DNA from: Atherix ibis
Taxonomy: Eukaryota > Arthropoda > Insecta > Diptera > Athericidae
Direction: 5' to 3'
DNA length: 64,000 nucleotides
Assembly (NCBI GenBank): GCA_958298945.1
Contig: OY282606.1
Location: 25,331,740-25,395,739 of the forward strand
Positions 35,516 through 49,312 of this stretch are shown here, piece after piece; positions within the stretch are counted from its first letter, which is position 1, and every line of letters starts with the position of its first letter. The translations under genes and the position numbers were made by a program. A model generated the notes under the pieces. The model was not told the origin of the DNA and made no database searches. It worked only from the letters and a program-made list of their open reading frames with translations.

Positions 35516-37019
35516 TTAATAAACTTTAATGTATTTTTATAATTTCTTTAAATTAAGTTGCTAAATTTACTTATTTTTATTTAAAAGTTAAAAAAAAACT
35601 AAACGCAAATAATAATAATACTAATTTTTGGCTCTAATTTTAACATTGAGTCTTGAGCCTGAACGTAGTTTTTGTTTGAAAGTACAGCAACATCAATTGC
35701 TCAGTAAAAATATATAATTTTAGAAAATGAAGCGTTTTGTTATGCAGAAGAAAAAAAACATAGAATTAATGTATTTTTATGTCAATCTCCTTTTGCATAA
35801 ATTGTTCACTTCTATTTCTAGTTAGTGCTTATAAAACAGTAGTTTAATAGGGATCACTTCAATAAAACTGACACTAGTCAAGAGGTCGTTTACTTTTATG
35901 ATAATTCAAATTGCTTAGTAAATAGCTATCAAACGTGCTGCCAAAGTGCTTATTTCATTAATATACTGTCTACTACCGTAAGGGTAAAAGACCAATCAAT
36001 TAAATCGAATATGCCAAAACATTAGTTGGTAGTGAACATAATTAATTGAAGCTATTTTCGTCATTTACTCGATGCCAATTGCCCATATTCTTACCTAATT
36101 GAGGTCTTTCAACCTGGTATGATGTCGTAAATTTCATTAATAGACTAACAGTTTTTCTATAAGCTTGTAAGCATAGCCAATATAGACCCAAAAAGGATAA
36201 CATATCACTTTTGTAGGTGATTTAATTCGAGTGATTTTCTTAATAATGATGGCCAATCAATTCATTTAATTTTTCTAGACGTATTTAAATTAATTAACAA
36301 ACATTTCTGTAATATTACTAGCCTCTTAATAGTTAATTAGGCTAAAATATATTTTATTTTTTAATGTACGAAGGATATATTTTTTTCTTCTTGTAAAGGA
36401 AAATGGTTTTATTTGTTTTTTCTTTTCTTTTTTTTAAGTTCAAGAATTTTTATAGCTCCAAAAACTGTCAAGACATTTGGCGACTTAATATTTCGTGTGG
36501 GTAGGTTTCAGCAGTTTATTTAGCGAGTCTGATTTATTGTTTAAAATTAGTGCAGCCAATTAGTTGCTTTAATCAGGTTAAAAATAGGACTTTAAAATGA
36601 CATTCCTTTCACTTCTAGGTGATTTTTTTGCATTATTTAACAGAGCACTCCAAGGGGTGTATAGTTTTTAACAAGAAAGTTATTGGTGAAAAATGTACGC
36701 ACTATCAGGATTTGGGGCAGTTTTTATGCCCAGAACCTTGTTAAGGCCTTTCGCCATTTGTCCGGGTTGACGTTCTTCATATGGCTAAGGATGTTGTTTG
36801 CAATTCTGTTAGTAGACAAAGCAGATTGGAGATAGCCGTGAGCACAGGACTTCGAAGAGTCTCTCACAGTTTCTATTAAAACAAAAAATAATACATACTT
36901 TCTTAATAAAATAATCATTATTTAAACAGGGTGCGTTTTATGTTCCAGGTTGAAGTTTTTTTTTAATAACTTTTAAGTGAAATACAATTTTATAATTTAT
37001 ATTTGATTGATTAATTATA
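35516..37019. other. Spacer, nothing recognised
   Basis: A 64-codon - strand frame at 36918-36724 (ILSHMKNVNPDKWRKALTRF) could be transposon-derived but has no recognised motif. Confidence 0.45.
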
Positions 37020-37600
37020 TGATCTTTCGCAATATGGAATATGGTGTTGGTTAAATGTCCGCCTTTTCAAAACATTTTTCATAATATTTTTGCAGACTTC
37101 TGGTGTTATTTTAGCAATTTATTTTGCGCATGTTATCCCTAAGCATCGGTATTGTGTTAGTGTACACCTTTTCCTTCAAGTATCCCCATACTAAGAAATT
37201 GGAAGGATCCAACTTAGGGGACCAGTCGATATCACCACCTTTTTCATATTATTCAGTCGGAAAATTTTGTTTCTCAAAATTTTGCATCGTAGCATGAGCT
37301 GTGTGTGATGTGGCACCGTTTTGTTTGAACCATATGCTCTGTAGGCCTAATATATCCAATTTGACTAGAAGAAAGTTTTCCAACATGTTCCGATAGCGGT
37401 CCCCAGTAACTATTATAGCATTACCTCAGGCATCCTCAAAGAAATAAAGCCCAATGATGCCGGCAGCCTAAATGCTGCACCATACAGTTACTCTACGAGG
37501 GTGTAGTGGTCTTTGGTGTATCTGTGGAGGGTTTTCAGTGCCCCAATTGCGGGTTTTATGTTTATTAACAAAGGCAGGCAAGTCAAAGTTTTGATATTTT
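37020..37600 (-). mobile_element. Tc1/mariner-type relic
   Basis: The - strand reads LDPSNFLVWGYLKEKVYTNT and LQKYYEKCFEKAD near 37230-37060, matching the third-catalytic-residue region (DL.P.DFFLWGY.K..VY) of the same transposase group as 16413-17452. Upstream sequence toward 37600 is broken. Confidence 0.5.
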
Positions 37601-37835
37601 TTTTACTAAAAATGGTGGTCGCCTGTACCGAGCTGTCAATCTCGAGCACTCCAGTCTAGCTGTCGTTCATGGTTATTTGCCTGCAGCTGTTGCGTCAATC
37701 GATTTTTATAAGCGCAATAAAGCAAATCTCTTTTTAAAATTTTTAACACACATGATGGACGTATTTGAAATTCTTGTGCACAGCGTTAATGAGAAGTACC
37801 CGGACATTCAGCCACACTCTGCCTCGCTGCATCAA

Positions 37836-39064
37836 TCTTTTCAGCTTAAATCTGCTGGTTTTTTAGTCAAAAAAACACATGTTTTTTTCATAGAAACCAA
37901 AAACAAATTTATTCAAAGTACTTGCCTTCGCTAGCTACCCATTTTTCCCATCTATCGGGCAATTTGTGGATACCACGCCAAAAAAATCCTTCTCTTTCGA
38001 GGTAAACCACTCATCAAGCCATTTTCGGACGTCTTCGTAAGAATCGAAGTGGTTCTCAGTGAGCGCGTGGCCCATCGACGAAAACAAGTGGTAGTCGGAA
38101 GGGCCAGGTCTGCTGAATAAGCGGGGTGGGGAAGTACCTCCAAAATGAGTGTCTCCAAGTAGTTTCGTACACATTATTGACGTGTGCGATGGTGCGTTGT
38201 CGTAGAGGAAAATCAGCTTGTCATGTCTTTGTTGATAATCCGTCCTTTTTTCACGCAGAGCACCAGGTTTCAACATCTCATAGTAGACGAAACCCTGCTG
38301 ATCCACCAAACGCACAGCATCGTCTTCCGTCCGAACCGATTTGGTCTTGGGGAAGATGTTGATGGTTGGTCGGGATCAACTCACGATTTCTTGCGTTTAG
38401 GATTCTCGAAACATATCGACTTTTCATCGCCTGTCACAGTCCGATGAAGGAACGACTTTCTTTTTTGTCTGGCGAGCAAGATATCGCATGAGTTTTAGCG
38501 CCGCTCCATCTGCCTATCGTTCAATTCACGCGGCACCCATTTTCCGATCTTTTCAATCTTCCCCATGGCACGCAGACACATGAAATTGACTGTTTGAGTA
38601 ACACCCAATTGCTCCGCGAGCATTTTTTGCGATTGAGTATCGTCTTCGTCCAAAAGAGCCAGAAATCGATGGTCCTCAAACTTCCTAAGCCGATTTTCAC
38701 ACTTTTTGTCCCACAAGTCAAAATTATTATCTTTGAACCCACAAAACCAATCTTGGCACGTTGTTTCCGATAAAGCACTATCACCATAGGCCTCCATAAG
38801 CATTCAATGCGATTCGGCAGCTGATTTCTTCAAATTGAAGTAGAAAAGTAGAGCTTCTCGCATATGCTCTTTTTCTGGCACAAAACTAGACATGATTACT
38901 AAAGGAAAAATATATGTTGTTGTACGAAATTGCTGAAAATGTGCACTGATTAATGTTAACAGATGTCAAACTCATAAAAAAAAAGTATGGCATGAACATG
39001 GTGACTTAATACGCTCACTCACGTCATCTATGACCAAACAACGGATTTAATCTTATACCCCCGG
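37836..39064 (-). mobile_element. Mauritiana-type mariner, copy 3
   Basis: The right TIR is degenerate (cggatttaatcttatacccccgg) and the left TIR is worn (agcttaaatctgctggtttt). Transposase pieces on the - strand: N-terminal 38803-38495 (LMEAYGDSALSETTCQDWFC; WVPRELNDRQMERR) and C-terminal 38315-37935 (KLIFLYDNAPSHTS; YHLFSSMGHAL). A small deletion near 38262 fuses KPGA to LREKRTDYQQ, and frames are broken. Confidence 0.85.
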
Positions 39065-41670
39065 CACGTTAGCTTTATTGTCGCCTATTCTTCGCTTTAT
39101 CTCCCAGTGCATACATATAAATTATTAATAACATGCTGAATGGTTGACTTGCTCGCCACATGATTAACACCAAATAAGTTACGTAATTTTCTCTATATAT
39201 TCACAGTTGAACAATTATTTTAATAATTTGAACAAGTTGTCGCAGCCTTAGATACTCCATAATAAACACTCTCTACGACTGTCAAATGCCAACAGACAAA
39301 TGTCATTCAAATCAAAATGGCGGCCAAACAAAATTGACGTGGAAAATCTAAAAACTTTTCTGAATAAATAAATAAAAAAAAAACAAGAACTCTTTTGTTC
39401 ATATCTATAGTCAATTTTGTAAATTTTACTTTTCAGATTCCGTGATATTTTCAAGGTCTACGAAAGGAAAACTTTGAACATATTCAAAATGTATATATGC
39501 ACATACGGTGGCTGTATTGGAGAGTTAATATTTCCAACTTTGCTAAATAAATGCTCAGAAAGTACATAAAAATGAAAAATCGAAAGGCTATGAGACATGA
39601 CCTTTGACTTTTATTTTATCTAATACATTATGGCTATTTGGACAGAATTTTATTGTTACATGTTATATAAGATTTAACTTTTATTTTTACCTCTGCAAAA
39701 AAAAAATTTCCACCTGTAGAAATACTCTGGATAGACGTAGATTTGCAATGTGCACGTTCAGATTTGAGTATTTGTCGTACACGATATTCAGAAATTGTTG
39801 TTGGTTAAACAGAATATTTTTCTGTTTATACAATTTTCTTTATTTTAATATATTCTACATCGAAAAGTATGGCAGTTACAATATGATAAATCACTAAGAC
39901 AAGGATTTATTGAGTTCAATAAAAAAATTTTAACATGAATTGGTGGTAGTATGGTTTTTGTACTTTATCAACAAACAAACAAAAATTTTATCAAAAAATT
40001 GGCACTGTTTTCTGTCATGGAAAAAAATGTATTTTTTTTTTGTTATAGTAAAAGTTGGTTACAGTAGATTATGAAATTGGTATTAGTCCTTTGAACTAAA
40101 AATACCAACAAAATATTTTTATTGTCAAAATCCGCAGTCCTAAGTTGATATCCTTGTTGTTGGTATATAGTTTCTCTTTTCGAATATTTTGAAGACCAAA
40201 AGATTACAAAAAAAAAACACCCACGACTTTTTCGTTATTTTCCTTACTGCTACAACTAACTTCTCCCTCAGTAAGGATCAGCTTAGATTTACAAATAATA
40301 GGCTTTGATAATACTTTTAAAAAAAATCGTAGCTTTTTTAAGCTACTATTTTCTCTATACTAGAATAAATATTTGCCTTGTCGTTTTCCACTTTTTGACC
40401 GAATAGCCTGAAACTTTTTTTTCCCCGAAAAATATGTCAACCCAAATGGAAAGTGTTTATACTTTGTCGAAAAACTTTTCCTTTTCATGGAAATTTCGAA
40501 TCTCTTATTTGGTTTTTACTTTTTGTGGTTATTTCTTCTTTTGCACAAATATCAACGAATTTTCCCTTATCATTTTAGAATTTTTTTTTCTCTTAAATAT
40601 TTACAAACTTTTATTTTATTTTTTATTTTTTTTGTAGTAATGTTGATAATAGCTCGAGTTTATTTTTGAGAACATTGTTCAAGTCTCTAAGCACTTTAAG
40701 GACTATCAAAAATTTCTACATGTTCAAAATTTTTATTTTAGTCTTTTCACATCAACTTTTATTTATAGAAAATATCCATTTTTTAAACAACAATAATAGT
40801 TAGCAATAATAGCTGATATTAAGTTATTTTCAGATTTCATAAATTAAAGAAAATCATAAAAATTATTAATATTATCCGACGGGAAGCGAATAAATTTAAT
40901 ACTCGTAAAAAGTTATTTGTAGTCAAAACATGATTTAAAAATATTATTTCACCGATAAGAAATTTCATTTTTTCTTACCGTAATTTTTTTAATAAAATTA
41001 TTAATATAAATATTTTAATTAAAAGTATATAAAATTGATTTAAATAAAAAAAAACAATATTGAGGATTAATAGAAAAATTTAAGTCTGTGATTATATGAG
41101 TTAATATGTCCGGAAAAAATTAAAATTTACTAAATTAGCCTCTAGACATTTCAGGAAGTTGATTTATACAAAAAAAAGATACAGTGAAAAATGAGTAATT
41201 TCCTCAAGCTTTTTTTTTTTTGTTCACATAATTTCCTTTAGAGACAGTTTTAAGGAAATGCTTAAGTAAATAAATAATTCATGGAAAACTCCACGACGAA
41301 ATGGATACAGATACTTTTCTGGTATATATTATCGCCTTCTACAATTTTAGAATTTCTGGGAATTTTTTTTTTTGCTTTTGAATTATATTTTTATATTTTA
41401 TTTATTCGTATAAATTTGGAAGTTGAAAAAATTTGTATAATTTAATTATGCTATTGCTAAAGTTTGGTAAATTGTAAAAATTGTATTTCAAAATACAACA
41501 AAATTTGATAAAACTATCCACCATGGTAAGGTTCTGGAATTGGGGATATGCGACTGATAAATCCTGACTGATACCGATATGGAAATACTGTGGTATTCCC
41601 TTCCACAAAACTTAAAAGAGAGTCCTTTCTAGAATATAAATAACGCTTCCGCTGATGGATCGGGATAATA
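39065..41670. other. AT-rich spacer, nothing coding
   Basis: A short stretch at 40124-40155 (caaaatccgcagtcctaagt) looks like a solo mellifera/cecropia-type mariner end. Nothing else was recognised. Confidence 0.45.
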
Positions 41671-42625
41671 TTGATGTAAGGGGGGATTTTTTAATAACAC
41701 GTGTTATTGTTATCTTTTAAGGCTACCAGCGATGCTATTTTATCGGCATAGATGAGTGACTTTACGTATCTTCATAAAAAGAAGTCTAGAAGCGTCAAAT
41801 CACACGATCTAGACGGTCCGAAAGGTGAGATAAATTGCTCACGGGACTCATCTCTAAATATGTCCATTGTGTCACGTGCTGTGTGGCATGTAGTGCCGCC
41901 TTTTTGAAACCATATGTCATTCAGATGCAGTTCTTACGTTTTGAGTAGAAAAAAGTTCGAAATCTTGCGGCCAGCGCCATCTTTAAATAAATATGGACTG
42001 ATAAACAGCACTAAACATTGCGTTTTTCTGGGTACAATGACAGTTATTGTTTCGCTTGTTGTTGTCCATTAGACCAAATGCCACAATTTTGCTTATTCAC
42101 ATACCCATCCAACCAGAAATGAGCTTCGTCGCTTGACGCAATTTTTTGGTAAAAAAATGGACCTTCCTAAAGTTGTTTTAAGGGCAACTCACCGAAAATT
42201 TGACGCATTGGTAGATCGTTCGGCTTCAGTTCTTTCACGAGCTGTATTTTTTATGCTTTCAGACAAAAAGATCCTTGCGTAAAATCTTCCACAAAGTCAA
42301 GGGACACAATTCCAATTGCTGAGAATGCCTACGGATGGGCTTCACCAAAACTGGACGCTACGGCAGCAATATTTTTTTTTGACATCCAATAACGTCAAAT
42401 TGCTGGGAAATTTTGTCACTATGACTTGAATTGCTTGCTCAGTCGGTCGATTATGACGGCGAAACACATTTTTCAGAAAGCACGAATTTTGATAATCAAA
42501 TTCTATAATTTGTAACCATTTTAAAATGGCAATCCTAACTGAGCACTTTTAAGTTTGACACATGTCATGTATCACTCATGATCTGTCAAAATCTTAAAAC
42601 ATAAAAAAGCAAAAAAATCACTCAA
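41671..42625 (-). mobile_element. Tc1/mariner element (LEYLSWGYVKS type), copy 3
   Basis: The right end agcaaaaaaatcactcaa is followed by TA at 42626. The left end near 41671 is degraded. The body is homologous to 16413-17452 in the same orientation, lacks about 180 bp of the C-terminal part, and is full of stops. The right 150 bp are related to 12812-12941 and 17297-17427. Confidence 0.7.
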
Positions 42626-43794
42626 TATAAAAATTAAACTTTTCTTTTCTGCCCAACCTCTTATGTATCTCATACACCAGTGATTATTTTCTTTATGAGA
42701 AATTTTTCTATTATTTTTATTTTAATATTTGAATTGATATAAATTTTAATTTTAACAAATATTACTTACTCTAAATATACAAAATATAAATTGATCTCCA
42801 AAAATTTTTTAGATTTAATGTGACGCAGTCCTTTTTCTATGATGAAGACTCAGTCGAATTATGATTTATATCAATTATTATTAGTAATGATAAAAGTTTG
42901 ATTATTTTTTAGAAAAAAAAATTATGTTTTTTAAAATAGATAATATTTGTAATGATTTTCTAAATGAATATTAAAATTTACAACAAAATAAATAATTTAT
43001 TTAAAAAACTAATGATTTTTTTAAGGATTTCTAAGCCACCAAAGTATTGAAAGGAAAATGTTCGGAAAAATCCATTTTCATTATTTCAAAAATTTTCATA
43101 TTTAACATTTTTATTGTAAATTCAGGATATTAATTTAATACTACTGAAATACAAAAAGATTTTAAAAAAAATTGAAAGTTTTAACAAATTATAATTTATA
43201 TTGAAATAATGAGAAAGTACCAAATTCACTTTAAGCAATTTTTTACCAAATCCGTTTTTGCGCTTGTATTTCTTGTTGATATCACAATACGAATAATCTG
43301 AAATTTTTGGGATATTTTCTTAGAAACTTCCGCAATTCAATTTTATGATAATTGCTTACTTAAAACATAAATTGAATAAATGGACCAAGAAAATGGGATT
43401 TGCTCATTTCAGAACAGAATAAATTCAAAAAGCATAGAGACAAGGATTTATTAAAAAGTTTCACTTTTTCAAGTTTAACGAGTTCGTACAATTTTAAGTA
43501 TGACTAACAAGTAAAGACTGGAATAATTCCATCTTAAAATTATTATTATACTTTCTATAATAGAAATAAAATTTATAATATTTTACCATAAATAGCAGAT
43601 AATAATAACTGGTAGTAACGTTTTTAGTCGGCATTAATTGTAGTTGGAAATTTTGATTTGAATTGATGAGTGCAAGAGCATTTATGCGCAGGTATTCTGT
43701 AATACAATAAAATTCTAACGACTAATTAATGTTATTTTATAGACTAAAGGAAAGGATTTATTTTAATGTTTTCATATTATTTACTATTTTCCAG
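42626..43794. other. Upstream intron of the CUB/lectin gene, nothing recognised
   Basis: AT-rich. It ends in a pyrimidine-rich tract and the AG acceptor at 43793-43794. No further upstream exon was found. Confidence 0.5.
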
Positions 43795-44212
43795 TTCGTC
43801 TGTCGTCAGTATCATCAACGACATCGGAGCCGTTCATCGTGAAAGACTTTTTCGTTGAAACCACGTCGAAGGAGAAAAGTCGAGGAAACTTTATTGGTTA
43901 TGTTCTTAGTAATAAATTGCCAATGGCATGGTTTAAATCATCATTTGTATCGGAAACAAACTGGGGTACTGGCAGTACCAATAGCAGAAAGTCACAATTA
44001 TGGGACGAAGAGGATGACGACAACACTTTACAACCAAGTGACCAATATTTGGTTGAACGGGAACGGATTGCCGCAAATTCGTCAACGTCCAGCAGCAATG
44101 ATCCAATATGCTCGGAGAATACATGGACTGGTAATCTAAAAGACAGAACCGAAGTTTTTGCCTTTTGGCTAATTAATGAACATTGCGATCGAGATGAAGT
44201 CGTAGACTTTAG
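43795..44212 (+). CDS. CUB/C-type lectin gene, first visible exon
   Basis: First visible exon of a seven-exon extracellular protein gene. The acceptor tattttccag ends at 43794 and the donor is ag|gtaaat. The frame starts two bases in (RLSSVSSTTSEPFIVKDFFV) and is open to 44212, ending mid-codon (AG). Since it begins mid-codon, at least one coding exon with the start and any signal peptide lies upstream, outside or unseen. The 138 codons contain WFKSSFVSETNWG, an acidic/serine-rich loop (WDEEDDDN; SSTSSSND) and ENTWTGNLKDRTEVFAFWLI, with two cysteines. I do not recognise a domain. Codon use and low repeat content argue for a real exon rather than transposon. The Ser/Asp-rich loop looks like a lineage expansion. 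Confidence 0.75.
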
Positions 44213-45138
44213 GTAAATTCAAAATCATAATTTACATACAATATTTATACTCAAACTTTCATTAAAAGTTATAAAAAATTTTATTTTCTACATATTTTTT
44301 CTCAACTTGAAATTTATACTTTGTTTTTCTTTACAAAAATGTTTAAATATTATTAAAATTCATAAATATTTCGATCAATGCCAATTATATAAAAAAAATT
44401 TCCTATAAATTTACGTATTAAATTTTATTTTATATTTATTTAATGATATCCAATCTATATAAATAATTATGCCTAAAAAAAAATCTATCAAAAAGGATTC
44501 TACGAATCGTTAGAAATATTAATTCAAATCATCTAGAAAATTGATTTGAATATAGAAAAATCCATTTCCCAATTTTTTGTAAATTACCATCAATTTTCTT
44601 CTAAGAAAATCTCTCATTCTAATTTCAATCAATTTATAAATTTCTTTTCAAATTCAATATTAAATTTAATATATTCTTATCAACATTAAAAAAATAAAAA
44701 ATAAAAAAATAGGAAAAAATTGATAAATAAATAATTGATTGCACCTTTTATTAACGTTTTTTAATGTATATTTTCTCATATACACCTTAAATTTATGAAA
44801 GTAAAATTTTTTATCCAATATTCAGCATTTTTTAAAAAAAAATTAAAAAATAAAACAACAATTTTATCAGCTTTTAGAAAATTTCATAATCAGCAGATTT
44901 GTTTGGCATTAATGTTCATAAATCAATGTCAGACTAAATATTAAATATGAACAACGTTTAAAAATATGAATGAGGTAACAAAAAGAATTTTTTTCGGATT
45001 TTCCTTTTTATCAGAAACCACTTTTTACTGGTAGTACTTGCCTTAGTACTTTTCACTTTTCAGTTATAAATATACTCAGAATTTATGCTGATCCATTTGC
45101 AAGGACCTTGAAGTCAACTCAATTTTCTTTAAAAAAAA

Positions 45139-45577
45139 TTGCATCGACTACTTTCAATTGGAAAAGTAATTCCTTTTGATAAACTAGGGGTTGACTATGA
45201 TTTGGATTTTATTTACTTGAATTCTTCACGGAAAGTATTTGTTTTCAAAGGTAGTCGAAAATGGAAACCACAACTACAAATCCTGTTGACATTGCAATTC
45301 AGACTTTTTTATAAAAAACGAAAATATCAGTTTTACTACTTTTCTCATAGTACCTCTATTGGAATATAAAAAATTACACATGTGGGTAGATACAGAAAAA
45401 GCTCATATAGAAGATAACAATAAGGATTCACCTGTTTCTAGTTATTATTTTGTAAGTAAGAATATCTACGAATGTATTGTAGAACAGAGCAAAGTACTCA
45501 CAACAAGAGGATTGAAGATAAGCCCTACTCTTACTCGTACTTGTGGAAATCCTGATGAGCTACTTAAATTCGAATAA
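45139..45577 (+). other. Unassigned overlapping frames in intron
   Basis: Two + strand frames, 45139-45369 (76 codons) and 45359-45577 (72 codons), overlap by about 10 bp in different frames and have ordinary amino-acid composition (YYFVSKNIYECIVEQSKVLT; SPTLTRTCGNPDELLKF). They could be one old gene broken by a frameshift. No motif, splice site or transposon signature was recognised. Confidence 0.25.
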
Positions 45578-46619
45578 TTTGCTTTTCGAACAAAAACCTT
45601 TCCAAATAAAAATAGTGCTTTTATGAAATATTTTCTTACCTAATTTTTATTTTGCATGGTAAAAAATTTCCCCTCTCCTTTAGTTTTGTAAAACTTCTCA
45701 TATACAATAAAAAGCTCTATATTTTTTTATCGATTTTTTGGTAAAAATTATATTTATTTAATTGTTATTTTTTTATGATTTTACAAATGGAACATTATGT
45801 ATAGAAAAATAATTGCTATTTATATTAAAATCCTTGAAAGATGAATCGTCATTTCTGTTGATTATTTTCTCTTTTGAAAAGCTCAGTTTTTTGTCTTACA
45901 TTTATAACAATAGTTATTATAAACTCACAAGGGGCTAATATTAGCATCTAGTTGATTTTATTGTTACACAACAAAAAATTGTTTCAATGGTAAAATAACT
46001 TATCGAAAATGTGAACTTCTAAGGAAAGCTATAAAACCACCTGTAATTAAATTGCAAATTAAAAGGGGATAAATAGTTCGTAATGAAAGTTGTTTGTTTG
46101 AAGGAAAAAGTGCTGTGGCAAATATGTTTAGGGATTTAATTTAGGAAAAATCCATTTCCCACCACCACTTGTCGATCCGAATTGATGAACAACCAACCCA
46201 GAAAAAGGATAACCAAAAAAATAGTCTTTTTTCTGTACTTGTTCCCTCCTCTTTTGTGTTAAAAAATAATCCGCAATTGATTTATTAAATTTTTATTAAT
46301 TAATTTTTTTCTTACTAATTAAATAAATAAAATTCATTCTGTGAAAAGGAGACAATTTTAAAAATTCATTTTTATGATTTATTGATGTACAATATTAACT
46401 CTTTTAATTAGAAAATTTCAAATAAATTTATCATACTTTATTTAAGGATAATTAAAAATTTATTGGTAAAAACTGAATTTATATATAAATTTTAATAACT
46501 TGGGAATTATATGATTGGCTTTATTAACAACAAAAAAAGTAATTTATGAAATTATTATACATTAAGCTCAGCTATGAGTAAGAATAATGGAACGAATAAA
46601 ATATATGGCTAGGTTGTAT

Positions 46620-47440
46620 GATAAGTTGTTGTTTTTTGCTTCTGCAGGATGGGCTGACTCTTTTTTTTATAGCTGTCACACTCCAATTTATATCCTTTAA
46701 TGGTGGGCCGACAAATAGGGTACGTCAGATAAAATAGCCCAATTTAAAACGATATAGATTTACCCATGTTCAGTCAGAAATCGTGCCACATAGCAGCCTA
46801 CTTCTCTCTGATCTCTTCCGTTCCACGTGGCTATGTCAACAATGAGGTAGAACTTATAGTCGATAAATTCCAATATTATTACAACCTTGTCACTGTCTTG
46901 TTTCTTTCCTTCTTGCTAATGTTGCGCCACTCCCCGAAGAGGAGGCTTCTTCTGAGAGAATAATCCACAAGGACTTTGACAGAATAGCCTAACGGTATTA
47001 GCGCACCCTCGTCCTAAGCTGGCCCAGCAGAGCCTATCTGCTAACCGCATAGGAGGCCCCTTTCTGGTAAGCGATCCATTGAATAATATGCTAAGAAGTT
47101 CCTACGGATGTGGCAATGTTAGCTGGCTTAGCAGTACGAAAGGAATTTATAAGGTGCTTAGTGTAGCAAGGTTCCTTCTGTTCTCTTTATATGATAAAAT
47201 CCGGTACCACGAGGTCGTCCGTCATGCCCGGTTAACGGTAGGGAGCCTTTGGTTGAAACGTGGTGACTGTGGTTTAATACCTATATCGCGGGTACAGTCT
47301 TAGGGTTTGAGGTGATGATAGTAGAGGCCTTGCTACTTATAGTTAGGGTAACTAGCTTGTAACTGATTACTGACAATTACCGAGTGGGCCTGCCTATGAT
47401 GGGTGCGACCACTTAGCGCAGTAATTCTACAGATGAATTT
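46620..47440. other. GC-richer intronic block of unknown origin
   Basis: Base composition differs sharply from the flanks from about 46620 to 47440. Short frames such as 47079-47303 show no motif. It could be a LINE untranslated region or an imported fragment. No ends or target duplication were found. Confidence 0.3.
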
Positions 47441-47736
47441 AATGTTTACCTGTGTCATGCGTGAAATACGATAAATAGCTAAAAAGAGGTATGACGAACG
47501 ATGGTGATGAATAATTTTATAATTATTTAAATTTACCAAAATAAAAAATATTAATATGCCATAAAAAAGTGAATTTATAAAAATAAAAAAAAGGATTTGA
47601 TCATATTCACGATTTAGGTTAATATTAAGAACATTTTTGTACAATGATGTTCAGTCTCCATCTCATCCAACAGATTTGGAGATTGTGGGTGGATATGGGA
47701 TTTTAAATTATTAGAAACTACGTCATGATTTGTATA

Positions 47737-49005
47737 GCAGGTGTATAAGCTTAAATCCGCTGTTTTTTAGTCAAAAAATCACATGTTTTTTTTCATAGAA
47801 AGCAAAAAAAAATTTATTCAAAGTACTTGCTCTCGCTAGCTACGTATTTGTCCCATCTGTCGGGCAATTTGCGGATACCGCGCCAAAAAAATTCCTTCTC
47901 TTTCGAGGCAAACCACTCATCAAGCCATTTTCGAACGAAGTGTTGCTCAGCGAGCGCGTGACCCATCGACGAAAACAGGTGGTAGTCGAAAGGGGCCTGG
48001 TCCGGTGAATAAGCGAGGTGGGGTAGCACCTCCCAGTTGAGTGTCTCCAAGTAGTTTCGGACCATTTTATTGACGTTTGCGATTGTGCGTTATCGTGGAG
48101 GAAAATCAGCTTGTCATGTCTTTGTTGATAATCCGTCCTTTTTTCACGCAGAGCACGGTGCAATTTGATCAGCTGTGGGTGGTAGCGGTAGGCATTGACA
48201 GTTTCACCAGGTTTCAACATCTCATAGTAGACGAAACCCTGCTGATCCACCAAACGCACAGCATCGTCTTCCGTCCGAAGCGATTTGGTCTTGGGGAAGA
48301 TGTTGATGGTTGGCCGGGATCAACACACGATTTCTTACGTTTAGGATTCTCGAAATATATCGACTTTTCATCGCCTGTCACAATCCGATGCAGGAACGAC
48401 TTTCTTTTTTGTCTGGCGAGCAAGATATCGCATGTGTTTTAGCGTCGCTCCATCTGCCTATCGTTCAATTCATGCGGCACCCATTTTCTGATCTTTTCAA
48501 TCTTCCCCAAGGCACGCAGACGCATGAAAATGACTGTTTGAGTAACACCCAATTGCTCCGCGAGCATTTTTTGCGATTGAGTATCGTCTTCGTCCAAAAG
48601 AGTCAGCAATCGATGGTCTCAACCTTTCTAGGCCGATTTTCACGCTTTTTGTCCCACAAGTCAAAATTGCCGTCTTTGAACCGACGAAACCATTCTCGGC
48701 ACGTTGTTTCCGATAAAACACTGTCACAATACGCCCCATAAGCATTCGATGTGATTTGGTAGCCGATTTCTTCAAATTGAAGCAGAAAAGCAGAGCCGAT
48801 TTCTTCAAATTGAAGCAGAAAAGCAGAGACATGATTACCAAAGGACACAAAACTAGACATGATTACGAAATTACTGACAATGTGCATTGATTAATGTTGA
48901 CAGATATCAAACTCATAAAAAAAAAGTATGGCGTGCCCATGGTAGCTTAAAAGACTCACTCACGCCATCTATGACCAAACAGCGGATTTAAGCGTATACA
49001 CCTGG
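47737..49005 (-). mobile_element. Mauritiana-type mariner, copy 4, both ends intact
   Basis: TIRs gcaggtgtataagcttaaat (47737) and atttaagcgtatacacctgg (ending 49005) with TA outside both; 1269 bp. On the - strand transposase pieces run from 48850-48497 (MLMG.IVTVFYRKQ; WVPHELNDRQMERR nearby) through 48423-48214 (FLHRIVTGDEKSIYFENPKR) to 48259-47814 (KLIFLHDNAQSQTS; YSPDQAPFDYHLF; DRWDKYVASESKYFE). HTSKMV is frameshifted, and about 27 bp are missing near 47936. A 43-bp tandem duplication (cagagccgatttcttcaaat) is at 48752-48830. It lies in the first intron of the CUB/lectin gene. Confidence 0.9.
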
Positions 49006-49312
49006 TAATTTGAATAGTTGGGGCAATAATAGTATTAGAATCACATGGGATGGCATGGCTAAGCCACAATTATGTAGGATTTCATGTCTCATACTTTTAA
49101 AAAATTTCGTTATTCTAATTTTTCTTTTAATTTTGTAGAAATAATATGCATGAAAAAGTATTTATTACAAAATTTCTCTTTAGTTGAATGTATTTTTTTG
49201 TTTGTTTTAAATACAAATATTCATTAATTTATAAAGCTGAAAATTTAATTCAAAATAAATAATTAAATATAATTCTCCCATAATCTTAATAAAATTTATA
49301 TTATATTTTCAG

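Noticed and set aside
39300..39345. caaaatggcggcc as a gene start
   Set aside because: Good-looking start context, but the frame ends after six codons and no splice donor in frame is convincing.
41402..41608. - strand 68-codon frame upstream of the CUB/lectin gene as an exon or gene
   Set aside because: Composition is that of AT-rich spacer and there is no motif, splice context or repeat support.
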